A stretch of 64,000 nt of DNA from Oscillospiraceae bacterium (lineage in GTDB: Bacteria > Bacillota > Clostridia > Oscillospirales > Acutalibacteraceae): the NCBI GenBank assembly GCA_015066005.1, contig SVPF01000008.1, positions 1 through 64,000 of the forward strand, given 5' to 3'. Of the stretch, positions 33,669-42,013 are shown piece by piece (the stretch's first letter is position 1; the number at the start of each line of letters is the position of its first letter). The translations under genes were made by a program, and so were the position numbers. Under the pieces are notes generated by a model. That model made no database searches, was not told the origin of the DNA, and worked only from the letters and a program-made list of their open reading frames with translations.

Positions 33669-35897
33669 TTACTGCACAAGGATAAAATTATTTTCGCCTG
33701 CAGCTATTTCGGTATTATTGCCATTGGCAACAAATTTACCGCTGACACCCTTCGGCAAGTTGATTTTAACCTCAATTTTGCCATCCTTGCGTTGCCAGAA
33801 AACTGCAACCTCACCCTGCGGCATAATATGTGTTGCATTAACAAAATCAAGCTCTTTAATAAAGTGAGGACTTATTATTACTTCGTTTACGTTTTTGCGG
33901 GTTGGATTAACAACAATACCGGCCAAAATCTTATAAAACCAAGCGCTGATATCACCCCAGAAATGATGATTGGGAGAATCAACAAAATCGGGGTCAAAGT
34001 TTTCCCAAAGGGTTGTAGCGCCGCGTTCAATCCAGTTGCCGTAGGACGGATAATCAGGTCTTGTTATCATTTTAAATGCAAGACTGGTGTAACCAAACCT
34101 GCTTAAAACGTGGAACAGCACCCTTCCGCCAAGCACACCTACATCAAGGTGGTCATCAAACTCACGCACGTATTCGAGCAATTTTTCAAAGGCTTTTTCT
34201 TCCTCATCAGGCTCAAAAACACCATAATAAAGTGCCATTGCCTGACTTGACTGACATTCACCCGAAACGGTCATAGTGTCAAAATCAACAAGATTTTCAC
34301 GAATGGCCGTTCTTAAATCACTCGCAAACTTATCGGCATAATTTTTATATTCCTCAAGGCCAACCGCTTCAAACATCAGTGAAGCCTTATAGCCAATATC
34401 CATTGAAATTATACTATCGGTAACCGCACGGGGTGCCTTTGGCATTACTTCGGGAGAATGGCGACCTACATGGCACCAATCACCCAACCCAAAATCCAAT
34501 ACTCCGTTTTGTTCCTTGCGCGATTCCAAATATTTGAAATATTTTATAAACGCTTCTGCCGATTCATTAATCATAGCGGTTTCGCCGCGGTAAATATAGG
34601 TAAAATACGGCAAATAGAACAGCGCACTGTCCCACGCAGGACCGTTTAATTCATCATAACCCCAATTCGCAGTGGGAATAATACCGGGGACTACACCCTC
34701 AGGTGACTGCGCCTTACGAACATTGTTCATCCATTCCTTATAGCTGTTTTCGGGGTTAAAATTAAGCAGCATTTGTTCGGCAGACAGCGCCGCGTCGGCA
34801 GTCCAGCCGTTTTTTTCGCGTTGGGGACAATCGGTCGGGAAATAATGGAAGTTTGAAATATCGCTTCTTCTTGTCATTTCCTGAAGCTTATTTACCGTTT
34901 CATCTGAGCAGTAAAAGCTGCCGCGCGATTTTAAATCACTATGTAAAACCACAAAGGTTAAAAGGTCTTTTGTGGCTTGTTCTTCGGTAATGCCTGTAAC
35001 CTTTACATAACGGAAGCCGTGATATGTAAAGGTTGGGGTATAGCTTTCGCCCTTTTTGCCCTTACAAACATAAACATCCTTATGAACAATATGCTTATCT
35101 CTTTCCCAAAAATCGCGCACGAACCAAACATTAGCAACCTGAAATTTACCATCTTTCAAAAGGTCGGTATATCGCAAAACAATATTTTGTCCTTTAATAC
35201 CGTCAACACACAAGCGGCAAACACCCGCATTGGAAATACCAAAATCATAAATATAGCCGTCTTCATCCTTAATAATATCAACAGGCTTAATTTCGGTTTC
35301 CTTAATAATCGGCTCGGCTTCGCAAAGCTTGATTTCGCCCTTGGGCGCTTTAACAGCAATAGCGTTGCCCCAAAGGGAATCATCAAAGCCAATTTCATTC
35401 CAACCCTTAATTTCAAGATTTGCATCATAGGTTTCGCCAAAACGGTAATCATCCGCCAGTATAGGTGAAGCATGAGCTTTAAAGCTTTCATCGGTTAAGA
35501 GCGTTTCCTCCATACCGTTATTTTTATAGGTTAATATTGCGGCAACCATGGGTGCACTTCTAAAAGATGCTTTATCGAAATCCCAAATATATCCTCCGGG
35601 GTTGTTTTGAAGTCCGTTACCCAGCAATAATGCTATTACATTTTCTCCGTTTTGAAGCTTAACTTCATATTCATCGTAATAAATATAATCATCGGTATTG
35701 CTGATATAAGGTGCAAGATAACCCTTTGTTATTCTTTCACCGTTTAAATAAAGCTCGTAAAAACCGCAAGCGGCTATTTTTAAATTTCCTTTACCCTCAT
35801 CGCATATAAAGGTTTTTCTCAAATAAGGTGCGGGCACAGCCTTTTCAAGAGTGTTATATTCGGTTGTGGCCGAAATAAAGTTCCAATTAGTTGCCAT
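33669..35897 (-). CDS. GH78 alpha-L-rhamnosidase
   Basis: 742 residues, no signal peptide. Hydrolyses terminal alpha-L-rhamnose by inversion. N-terminal beta domains include APYLRKTFICDEGKGNLKIAACG and the sugar-binding YELYLNGERI; the catalytic (alpha/alpha)6 barrel carries the family signature FPTDCPQREKNGWTADAALS (about residues 360-380; acidic Asp and Glu there are the likely acid and substrate ligands) and GDWCHVGRHSPE. The C-terminal beta domain has IVVNPTRKNVNEVIISPHF. The main exo-enzyme linking this locus to the rhaBAD genes. Length is shorter than many GH78 enzymes (900-1000), because the extra N-terminal jelly-roll is missing. Confidence 0.92.
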   Translation of the reverse strand: MATNWNFISATTEYNTLEKAVPAPYLRKTFICDEGKGNLKIAACGFYELYLNGERITKGYLAPYISNTDDYIYYDEYEVKLQNGENVIALLLGNGLQNNPGGYIWDFDKASFRSAPMVAAILTYKNNGMEETLLTDESFKAHASPILADDYRFGETYDANLEIKGWNEIGFDDSLWGNAIAVKAPKGEIKLCEAEPIIKETEIKPVDIIKDEDGYIYDFGISNAGVCRLCVDGIKGQNIVLRYTDLLKDGKFQVANVWFVRDFWERDKHIVHKDVYVCKGKKGESYTPTFTYHGFRYVKVTGITEEQATKDLLTFVVLHSDLKSRGSFYCSDETVNKLQEMTRRSDISNFHYFPTDCPQREKNGWTADAALSAEQMLLNFNPENSYKEWMNNVRKAQSPEGVVPGIIPTANWGYDELNGPAWDSALFYLPYFTYIYRGETAMINESAEAFIKYFKYLESRKEQNGVLDFGLGDWCHVGRHSPEVMPKAPRAVTDSIISMDIGYKASLMFEAVGLEEYKNYADKFASDLRTAIRENLVDFDTMTVSGECQSSQAMALYYGVFEPDEEEKAFEKLLEYVREFDDHLDVGVLGGRVLFHVLSRFGYTSLAFKMITRPDYPSYGNWIERGATTLWENFDPDFVDSPNHHFWGDISAWFYKILAGIVVNPTRKNVNEVIISPHFIKELDFVNATHIMPQGEVAVFWQRKDGKIEVKINLPKGVSGKFVANGNNTEIAAGENNFILVQ

Positions 35898-35918
35898 AAC
35901 ACATCTCCCAAATATGAA

Positions 35919-36215
35919 TTATGCGTCGTGCTTTTTATCCAGCTTTCTGTTTCTGAAATAAAGAATCAAATCAGCACCAACCATAATTAAATTTAAAACA
36001 TAAAAGAATAAAACATACCATTTATCCGCAAAAGATGCCATATACGCTTCATTCACAAGCTTTGATATTATTCCTGCAATATAGCCAAAGAATATCAGGC
36101 ATAAAAAGCCCAAGCTTTTTCCCTTAGCAGTTCTTGCCTTGTATGATTTGATTACATTCATAGGCCAGGAAGCACCAAAGCTTACTATCATAACAATTTC
36201 CAATAATTCTGACAT
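35919..36215 (-). CDS. PQ-loop (SemiSWEET-like) small membrane protein
   Basis: 98 residues from ATG at 36215 with three membrane helices (about 5-22, 38-56, 70-88) and a first-helix motif FGASWPMNVIKSYKARTAKG. This is the single three-helix unit seen in bacterial SemiSWEET sugar carriers and related PQ-loop proteins; in those the motif is PQ and here it is PMN. Such proteins act as dimers and move sugars by facilitated diffusion. Lying inside a glycan operon between the rhamnosidase and alpha-galactosidase genes, it could carry a monosaccharide across the membrane or export a dead-end product. The start is uncertain; an upstream start would add five residues. Confidence 0.72.
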   Translation of the reverse strand: MSELLEIVMIVSFGASWPMNVIKSYKARTAKGKSLGFLCLIFFGYIAGIISKLVNEAYMASFADKWYVLFFYVLNLIMVGADLILYFRNRKLDKKHDA

Positions 36216-36248
36216 TTTTAATTTCCACACTTTCCGTTAAAATCGGCA

Positions 36249-38183
36249 TTATATTGTAATTTCATATACCGCAGCAGTAAGCGACTTTGTTGTTTCAAAG
36301 GACACATAACTACCGTTTAATGATACACTTTTTTCACCCGTAATACAAGGATAAATTTCGTTTATTTTACCGTTTACAAATTCCTTTGGAATTTCGAAGG
36401 TGATTGAATTTTCTCCACCGTTTTTGAAAATGCCAAGCCTTAAGGTATTGCCGTCTTTTAAGGCCAGAATGCTATAGCCTTCGGTGTAAAGCTTTTGCTG
36501 TTCACCAATAAATACAGGCAAGGCATCTATTAAAAATTCGCGGTTAGATTTATAAACCTCAATTGCTTTTTTAATAAGCGACAAATTATAGTCATCACAT
36601 TTTTCAATATGGCCGGATAATGTCATAATACCGAAAAACGCACAAGCCATATTAAATACGGTTTGCTCACCGTCAGACATCTTTTCATAATAAGCCTTAT
36701 CATAAGCCTCATTAAAATTAAGGCGATGCTCATAGGTGGCGGGGAAAGGATAGCTCCAAATACCCATTTTTTCGGTTGGCATTAAGGCCTGCATACCACG
36801 AATGATTGAAGGATTATTTCTAAAATCCTCCTGATCACTTGTACTTTGCAAATAAAAATGCTGTAGCGTTGCATTATCACAACGCATAGCGCCGCTACCG
36901 CAGTTTTCAATAATAAGGTCGGGCATATCGGCCATAAGTCTGTCAATAAAAGCAAAGAACTTAATGTTATTTTCCATTAACGCAGCCGCAAATGAGCCGT
37001 CACCGTCACAGCCAATACCTGTGCTGTGATTATAGTCGTTCTTTATGTAGCGTATGCCCATATCGTAAAGGTGCTTAACCCTACTGTAAAGATAATCGGT
37101 TACAGCCTTACAGCCAAAGTTTAAAAACTGCCTTTCTTCACCTATCGGCAAGCCGCAACGGGTAAGTATTGCATCGGGCGCAATTTTTGAAACCGAGGTA
37201 TAGCAAAATGCGGTTTCAAGCTCCAGCCATATGCCCGGAGTCATACCCTTAGATTTAATATATTCAATAATCGATTTTAGACCGCCTTCACCAAAAATGG
37301 CATCGTTTTCTATCCAGTCGCCAAAGTCGGTCCCGTTACCGTTACGGATAAACCAGCCGTCATCAATGCAAAAAAGCTCTGCACCGACATTTGCTGCCGC
37401 ATCAATAAGCGGCAAAAGCTTTTCGCGGCTTGGCATAGCCCAAAGGCAGTTCATATAATCGTTAAAGCAAACGGTAAGCTCATTAAGCCTTTTACCGTGT
37501 GCGCGCTTATATTTTAAAAGTGCATATACGGCATCATCAAAGCTTTGTGCTTCACCGTAAAGCACCGACGGTGTTTCAAAGCTTTCAGAAGGCTGTAACA
37601 CCCTGTAAAAGCCATTATTATTTTCACTTGTGGCTGTGCAATCAACACTAAAACCGCAAATACCGTCGTTACCAACTGTTCCCAGTTCAAACGACCAGTT
37701 TGCACTGGCCTCAATTTCGAAATACCATACTTTACCGACTGTTTTATCTTCAATAATTAGAATAGGATAATACTTGTGGGTAGACCAGCTGCCCACACTT
37801 GAAATTGTTTTATCAATATGGGAAAAAGCATGCTTTGCAACCGGATAAATACCAAGCTGATAGGGTGTAAAGCAAGCCCACTGCGCTTCACCCTGCCACG
37901 CAAAGTTGCAAATATGTATGAGCACATCATTTTTATGAAAATTTGGTGCAACATTTTCCAGGTAAAGTGAGCTTATATGAGAAAGACGTATAGGCTTAGT
38001 TGTAATATTGGTTACGATATTGCTAACCTTTGTTACACCGCTCATTTCATCCAGAGCGGCATTTTCCTTTACCCGAAATTTCATAAGCTCTAAACACTTA
38101 GCACCGTTTCTTTCGGGTATATTTTTAATCATACTCGCTGCAACATTTGACCCGTTATCAACAATTACCTTGCAATTCGCCAT
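36249..38183 (-). CDS. GH36 alpha-galactosidase
   Basis: 644 residues, no signal peptide. Retaining alpha-galactosidase/alpha-N-acetylgalactosaminidase-type enzyme of clan GH-D. Visible: ELFCIDDGWF, KGMTPGIWLELE, catalytic nucleophile region YIKNDYNHSTG (Asp), and the acid/base region IENCGSGAMRCD (final Asp). AGGAGC lies seven bases before ATG 38183; a longer reading from 38228 lacks a site. First sugar-cleaving gene after the AraC regulator. A second GH36-type gene at 39892-42006 belongs to a different subfamily, so the two may cut different galactoside linkages. Confidence 0.87.
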   Translation of the reverse strand: MANCKVIVDNGSNVAASMIKNIPERNGAKCLELMKFRVKENAALDEMSGVTKVSNIVTNITTKPIRLSHISSLYLENVAPNFHKNDVLIHICNFAWQGEAQWACFTPYQLGIYPVAKHAFSHIDKTISSVGSWSTHKYYPILIIEDKTVGKVWYFEIEASANWSFELGTVGNDGICGFSVDCTATSENNNGFYRVLQPSESFETPSVLYGEAQSFDDAVYALLKYKRAHGKRLNELTVCFNDYMNCLWAMPSREKLLPLIDAAANVGAELFCIDDGWFIRNGNGTDFGDWIENDAIFGEGGLKSIIEYIKSKGMTPGIWLELETAFCYTSVSKIAPDAILTRCGLPIGEERQFLNFGCKAVTDYLYSRVKHLYDMGIRYIKNDYNHSTGIGCDGDGSFAAALMENNIKFFAFIDRLMADMPDLIIENCGSGAMRCDNATLQHFYLQSTSDQEDFRNNPSIIRGMQALMPTEKMGIWSYPFPATYEHRLNFNEAYDKAYYEKMSDGEQTVFNMACAFFGIMTLSGHIEKCDDYNLSLIKKAIEVYKSNREFLIDALPVFIGEQQKLYTEGYSILALKDGNTLRLGIFKNGGENSITFEIPKEFVNGKINEIYPCITGEKSVSLNGSYVSFETTKSLTAAVYEITI

Positions 38184-38224
38184 AAAAAATGCTCCTATAC
38201 TCATAAAAAATTTCAAGTTTTTAC

Positions 38225-38256
38225 GCACGCAGCTTAGCTAAAGCCAAGCCGCGTGC
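38225..38256 (-). other. Intercistronic hairpin after the AraC gene
   Basis: GCACGC / GCGTGC outer arms with inner GGCTT / AAGC pairing. On the minus strand it lies seven bases after the AraC stop codon and is followed by GTAAAAACTTG, without a clean T-run; a weak or partial terminator is possible. Confidence 0.45.
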
Positions 38257-38262
38257 ATTATT

Positions 38263-39087
38263 TTATTTCTTTTTTAAATCACTGTTTGATTTTCGGTATT
38301 CTTCAGGTGTTACTCCGTAATACCTTTTAAAAATACGATGAAAATAGCTTTTATGATTAAAGCCGACCTCTTCCCCGATAACGCCAATGCTTTTATCGGT
38401 TTCGGCAAGCAGTTTTTGTGCTGTTTCCAGCTTTTTAAGGTTAATAAACTCGCTTAAATTTTTACCGAAAAACCTTTTGAATGACTTTGAAAAATACGGG
38501 AAATTATAACCGAGATATGCCGCTACCGAGCTGGGTGTCACCGTTCGCAAATTCTTTTCAATATACGATAAAACCAGCTTATAGTCGATAGTGGATGAGG
38601 TTTTTTCGTTTTTGGTATTCATATGGTTTATTCTTATAAGCAGGGTGAATAAAACCTCTAAATAGCCGGCTATAGCCTCCATATAAAATTCATTTTGTGC
38701 ATTGAATTCCTTTTCAATAGAAAACAAAAGATTTTCAACACGGCTAATTTCATTAGGCGGCAAACGAACAATAGCTTCCGCTTTAAACTCACTAGCATAT
38801 TGCTCATAAATTTTGGGTAAAAAATCGGGCTTTATTACTACGCGAAATACTTCAACCTCATCATAAGCATAAATTTCGTGGCGCGACTCTACCTTAAACA
38901 AAGCAACGTCGCCTCGCGAAAACTCGTTTGAAACCCTTTTGAAATTTTGTCGGCATTTGCCTGATATTATATATTCCATTTCAAAATAATCATGGGAATG
39001 AATATTCATTCCATACCGTGTTCCATAACGATTTATAGCAATTTGCTTTTCGCTTTCAACATATGCAATTGGCCAGCGCGCTAACAT
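38263..39087 (-). CDS. AraC-family transcriptional regulator
   Basis: 274 residues. N-terminal cupin-type sensor (about 1-120; HSHDYFEMEYIISGKCR and RGDVALF) and C-terminal double helix-turn-helix (about 175-272; VAAYLGYNFPYFSKSFKRFFGKNLS, and the signature IGVIGEEVGFNHKSYFHRIFKRYYG with TPEEYR). The usual effector is a sugar bound in the cupin; a 6-deoxyhexose is a reasonable guess from the neighbours. It is the only regulator gene in the 45-kb block and lies in the middle of the run, so it is probably transcribed with it and autoregulates. Start chosen at ATG 39087. Confidence 0.92.
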   Translation of the reverse strand: MLARWPIAYVESEKQIAINRYGTRYGMNIHSHDYFEMEYIISGKCRQNFKRVSNEFSRGDVALFKVESRHEIYAYDEVEVFRVVIKPDFLPKIYEQYASEFKAEAIVRLPPNEISRVENLLFSIEKEFNAQNEFYMEAIAGYLEVLFTLLIRINHMNTKNEKTSSTIDYKLVLSYIEKNLRTVTPSSVAAYLGYNFPYFSKSFKRFFGKNLSEFINLKKLETAQKLLAETDKSIGVIGEEVGFNHKSYFHRIFKRYYGVTPEEYRKSNSDLKKK

Positions 39088-39111
39088 TTTTGCCACTTCC
39101 CGTTCATAAAT

Positions 39112-39888
39112 TTATAGATCGTCCTCTTCAGGAATTCTGTCAACAACCTCTTTAACTGCTGCTTTAATCTTTTCTATTATTTCCTTATCGGCAACCATAT
39201 CATTGCAATAAGGTAAAAAATCTATTTTAGACAAATCACCCTTGAATAATGAGTAATAAAAAGTAAGACCTGCAGCGTATCTTCCGTAAAGTTCGGTTAA
39301 GTGATAACCGTCACGGTTTAAGCTCATTCCGCCGTTTTTATAATCAAATTCGGAAACGTTTTCACGCAAATGCTGAATAACATCACCAACGGGTATTATC
39401 GGAATTTTTAAAAGGTCCGCCGCCATCTTGTAACAATCGCTTGTTCTGCGCCACATTTCCTTTTGGTCACAGTTATAAACCGGAAAATACGGATGAGTAG
39501 CGTCCAACTCATAAGCCCAGGTTTCATACATATAAAGCTTTGCATTTGGCGAATACTTTAAAAAGCTTTTAATCATAATGTCAAGATAAGGGAAATATGC
39601 AAACGGCCTTCCTGCCTGAACACTGCCCTGATTAAAGGCAATTATATCCCACTGCTCCATTTGTGCCACCTCATCAAAGGTTGCAAAACGACCGGTACGC
39701 TTGCCGTTTACAATAATTTCGTAATCGGCCGAACCGCTTTCAATCCTGTCACAATGCCTTTTAAAGCTACAACCGGCAATATAAGGACAAACCGCCATTA
39801 TATCTACACCGCCGTCGTCGCAAATTTCTTTAATCCAGGCATGAGCATCTTCAGAAAAGCTGTTGCCAACAGTTAATATTTTAATCAT
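39112..39888 (-). CDS. DUF4886-type SGNH hydrolase
   Basis: 258 residues, cytoplasmic. N-terminal ILTVGNSFSEDAHAW carries the SGNH block I Ser (GNSFS), IIAFNQGSVQAGR the middle block, and NRDGYHLTE the C-terminal block with the Asp-x-x-His pair. These are marks of the DUF4886/SGNH esterase group. It starts four bases after the end of the alpha-galactosidase gene (coupled). Probably an acyl esterase on oligosaccharide substrates; with the SASA enzyme and the beta-lactamase-like hydrolase it makes a third esterase candidate in this locus. Confidence 0.78.
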   Translation of the reverse strand: MIKILTVGNSFSEDAHAWIKEICDDGGVDIMAVCPYIAGCSFKRHCDRIESGSADYEIIVNGKRTGRFATFDEVAQMEQWDIIAFNQGSVQAGRPFAYFPYLDIMIKSFLKYSPNAKLYMYETWAYELDATHPYFPVYNCDQKEMWRRTSDCYKMAADLLKIPIIPVGDVIQHLRENVSEFDYKNGGMSLNRDGYHLTELYGRYAAGLTFYYSLFKGDLSKIDFLPYCNDMVADKEIIEKIKAAVKEVVDRIPEEDDL

Positions 39889-39891
39889 AAC

Positions 39892-42006
39892 CTATTTTCC
39901 CCATTCAAGTATAATCTTCTTTTCATCACAAGAAAGATTAACTGCATAAAGCATATCGCCCATTTTTTCGGCTTTGACAGCTTCACCGTTAACATAAACG
40001 TTTTTGGGCTCGCCTATAAAGCAGAACTTACCGCCCTCTTCCACAACGCACTTTTTATCAGCGAAAATGTTAAAGGTTGCGGGTGCCATATACTTATCCA
40101 TAACACCAAGCGGAACAACCGCTTCGTTCAAAGGAATTATGTAATACAAACGGAAGTCATCATAATTGTTAAGGGTTAAATCAAGCTTCTCACCCTTTTC
40201 GAGTACTGTAACTGTCTTTGCAAAATAGTCAACAACTGCACAGCGTTCATCAGCCATTCCGTAAACGTCGGCAATTGAAATCTCACCCGAAACAGCCTTT
40301 TCTTCTTCATCAATGTTGAATGCGGCAACAATACCTGCATTTTCAGTTTTATTGAATACCTTGAAGATTTTGCCGTTATGCTCACAGTCATTAAGCAAGC
40401 ATTCAGGTGCGGGGCGGGCAGATTCCTTAAGTCTTATAATTTTACCGTCACTGTAAACGATAGGCATAATTTTTTCCTTAATGCTTCGGCCAAGCTCGTC
40501 GCTGACATAAACGGGACCGCCGCTCATAGCGCGAAGAACTGAATTCTTTACGCCCTGTGCATCATCAGACCACCACATATCCCAGTCGCCTGTGTAAATG
40601 CTACCCTGAGTGAAAGCATTAAAGCTACACTGAATAAGGTGCTGAACAAACCACTTGCGGTCCTCTGGCATAAAGTCGCCACTGATACGGTTAACCAAAC
40701 TTAACGGACGGTTCCAGAAGTTTTCGTTACCCATACCCATACAGTTAATAAGGTTACCGTCAAAATTACCGCCAACGGTTGCTTCAATAGCTGTATGAAG
40801 ATTCTTAGCAATATAGCCTACAGGTGCCAAGTGTTCATAATTTAGAAGTATACAAGACTGCCAGTCAACCTTTACAAAATCGGCATTACAATCCTTGAAA
40901 AAGCTATTAAACATATTAAAATACTGGAACAGCTTTTCAAGACGGGGTGACGGGATAAGACGTCCGTTATTATGACTTATGGTTAAAAGGTCACTATGCT
41001 CTCTTGCGATAGGACCTTCGGGGTCAATACCGTTCCAGTAGCCCAATGTAGGATACCAAATACCAACCTTTAAGCCGTACTGTTCCTTAAGGTCGCCTAC
41101 AGCAGCAGCTAGACCGTTAGGGAAGCGTACAGGGTCAGCTTCAAAGTTATATAACTCGCGCGAATGCATTGTGGGAATATTGTTGTTATGTACTTCAGCC
41201 CACATATCATCAATTATTGCCCAACGAACAGGAATTCCCTTGTCCTTAAATTCTTGCGCTTTTTGAAGAAGACCTTCGTGAGTAACATCCATATGGAAAG
41301 CGTCCCAGCTACACCAACCAAGATATTCGAATACTTCGGGGTAACGTCTTTCCTTTCTGGCCTTACCCTTTTTCTTCATAACCTTAAGGCCATATTCGGC
41401 CGTAATATCGGGAAGCTTATAGGGGTCATTTTCAAGACCGATTATAAGCATATGCTCACTGCACTTACTAATCGGGAAGCGGGCATAAATAAACACGGTA
41501 CAGCCGCCATCCTCAGCAGCAATTATATTACTTTTGAAGTAATTATCGCAGGTGGTAAGCAAATATGCATAGCCACCGTCCTTTTGCTTCGCAAGAAGGG
41601 CCTGTGTTCTTACGGGCATATCCTTCAAAGCATCAAAAATTTTGGTTCCGCACCAATAGTCACAGCGCATAAAGTTTGCCATATATCCAAGGCTTTCGGG
41701 CATTGAAGCAATATCAATACCTGCCGCACTGTCAGTATCAAGATGATTTTGACCCCAGGTCGTACCCAACTTGGGCGCATAGTCAATATCAACCTTTAAT
41801 GCTGCGGTATTATCCTTGCAAGCAATGCTTAAAACCGCGGTAATATCACCGTTTTCATTTGAATAGCTAACCACACCATCGTTAGCCTCAGTAATATTTA
41901 AATAATTTTTTTCTCCGCCTTGTCCTCTAACCCAAAAGCGCATATCCTGTAAAAGCACACCCTGAGCCGTAACAAGATTTAAAGTGTTATTGTATAAAAA
42001 TTTCAT
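39892..42006 (-). CDS. GH36-type (Sip1/raffinose-synthase-like) alpha-galactosidase
   Basis: 704 residues, no signal peptide. It resembles the Sip1/raffinose-synthase branch of GH36: LGWCSWDAFHMDVTHEGLL, WAIIDDMWAEVHNNN, ADFVKVDWQSCILLNY with nucleophile Asp in VKVDWQ, and RISGDFMPEDRKWFVQHLIQ with the likely acid/base Asp. Plant members transfer galactose; bacterial ones are alpha-galactosidases or transglycosidases. It follows the inserted-module glycosidase by seven bases. Distinct from the GH36 enzyme at 36249-38183. Activity (hydrolysis versus transfer) is not resolved. Confidence 0.83.
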   Translation of the reverse strand: MKFLYNNTLNLVTAQGVLLQDMRFWVRGQGGEKNYLNITEANDGVVSYSNENGDITAVLSIACKDNTAALKVDIDYAPKLGTTWGQNHLDTDSAAGIDIASMPESLGYMANFMRCDYWCGTKIFDALKDMPVRTQALLAKQKDGGYAYLLTTCDNYFKSNIIAAEDGGCTVFIYARFPISKCSEHMLIIGLENDPYKLPDITAEYGLKVMKKKGKARKERRYPEVFEYLGWCSWDAFHMDVTHEGLLQKAQEFKDKGIPVRWAIIDDMWAEVHNNNIPTMHSRELYNFEADPVRFPNGLAAAVGDLKEQYGLKVGIWYPTLGYWNGIDPEGPIAREHSDLLTISHNNGRLIPSPRLEKLFQYFNMFNSFFKDCNADFVKVDWQSCILLNYEHLAPVGYIAKNLHTAIEATVGGNFDGNLINCMGMGNENFWNRPLSLVNRISGDFMPEDRKWFVQHLIQCSFNAFTQGSIYTGDWDMWWSDDAQGVKNSVLRAMSGGPVYVSDELGRSIKEKIMPIVYSDGKIIRLKESARPAPECLLNDCEHNGKIFKVFNKTENAGIVAAFNIDEEEKAVSGEISIADVYGMADERCAVVDYFAKTVTVLEKGEKLDLTLNNYDDFRLYYIIPLNEAVVPLGVMDKYMAPATFNIFADKKCVVEEGGKFCFIGEPKNVYVNGEAVKAEKMGDMLYAVNLSCDEKKIILEWGK

Positions 42007-42013
42007 AATTACA

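Noticed and set aside
38225..38256. Strong terminator that splits the minus-strand block
   Set aside because: The stem is imperfect and lacks a following T-run, so at most partial termination is supported.
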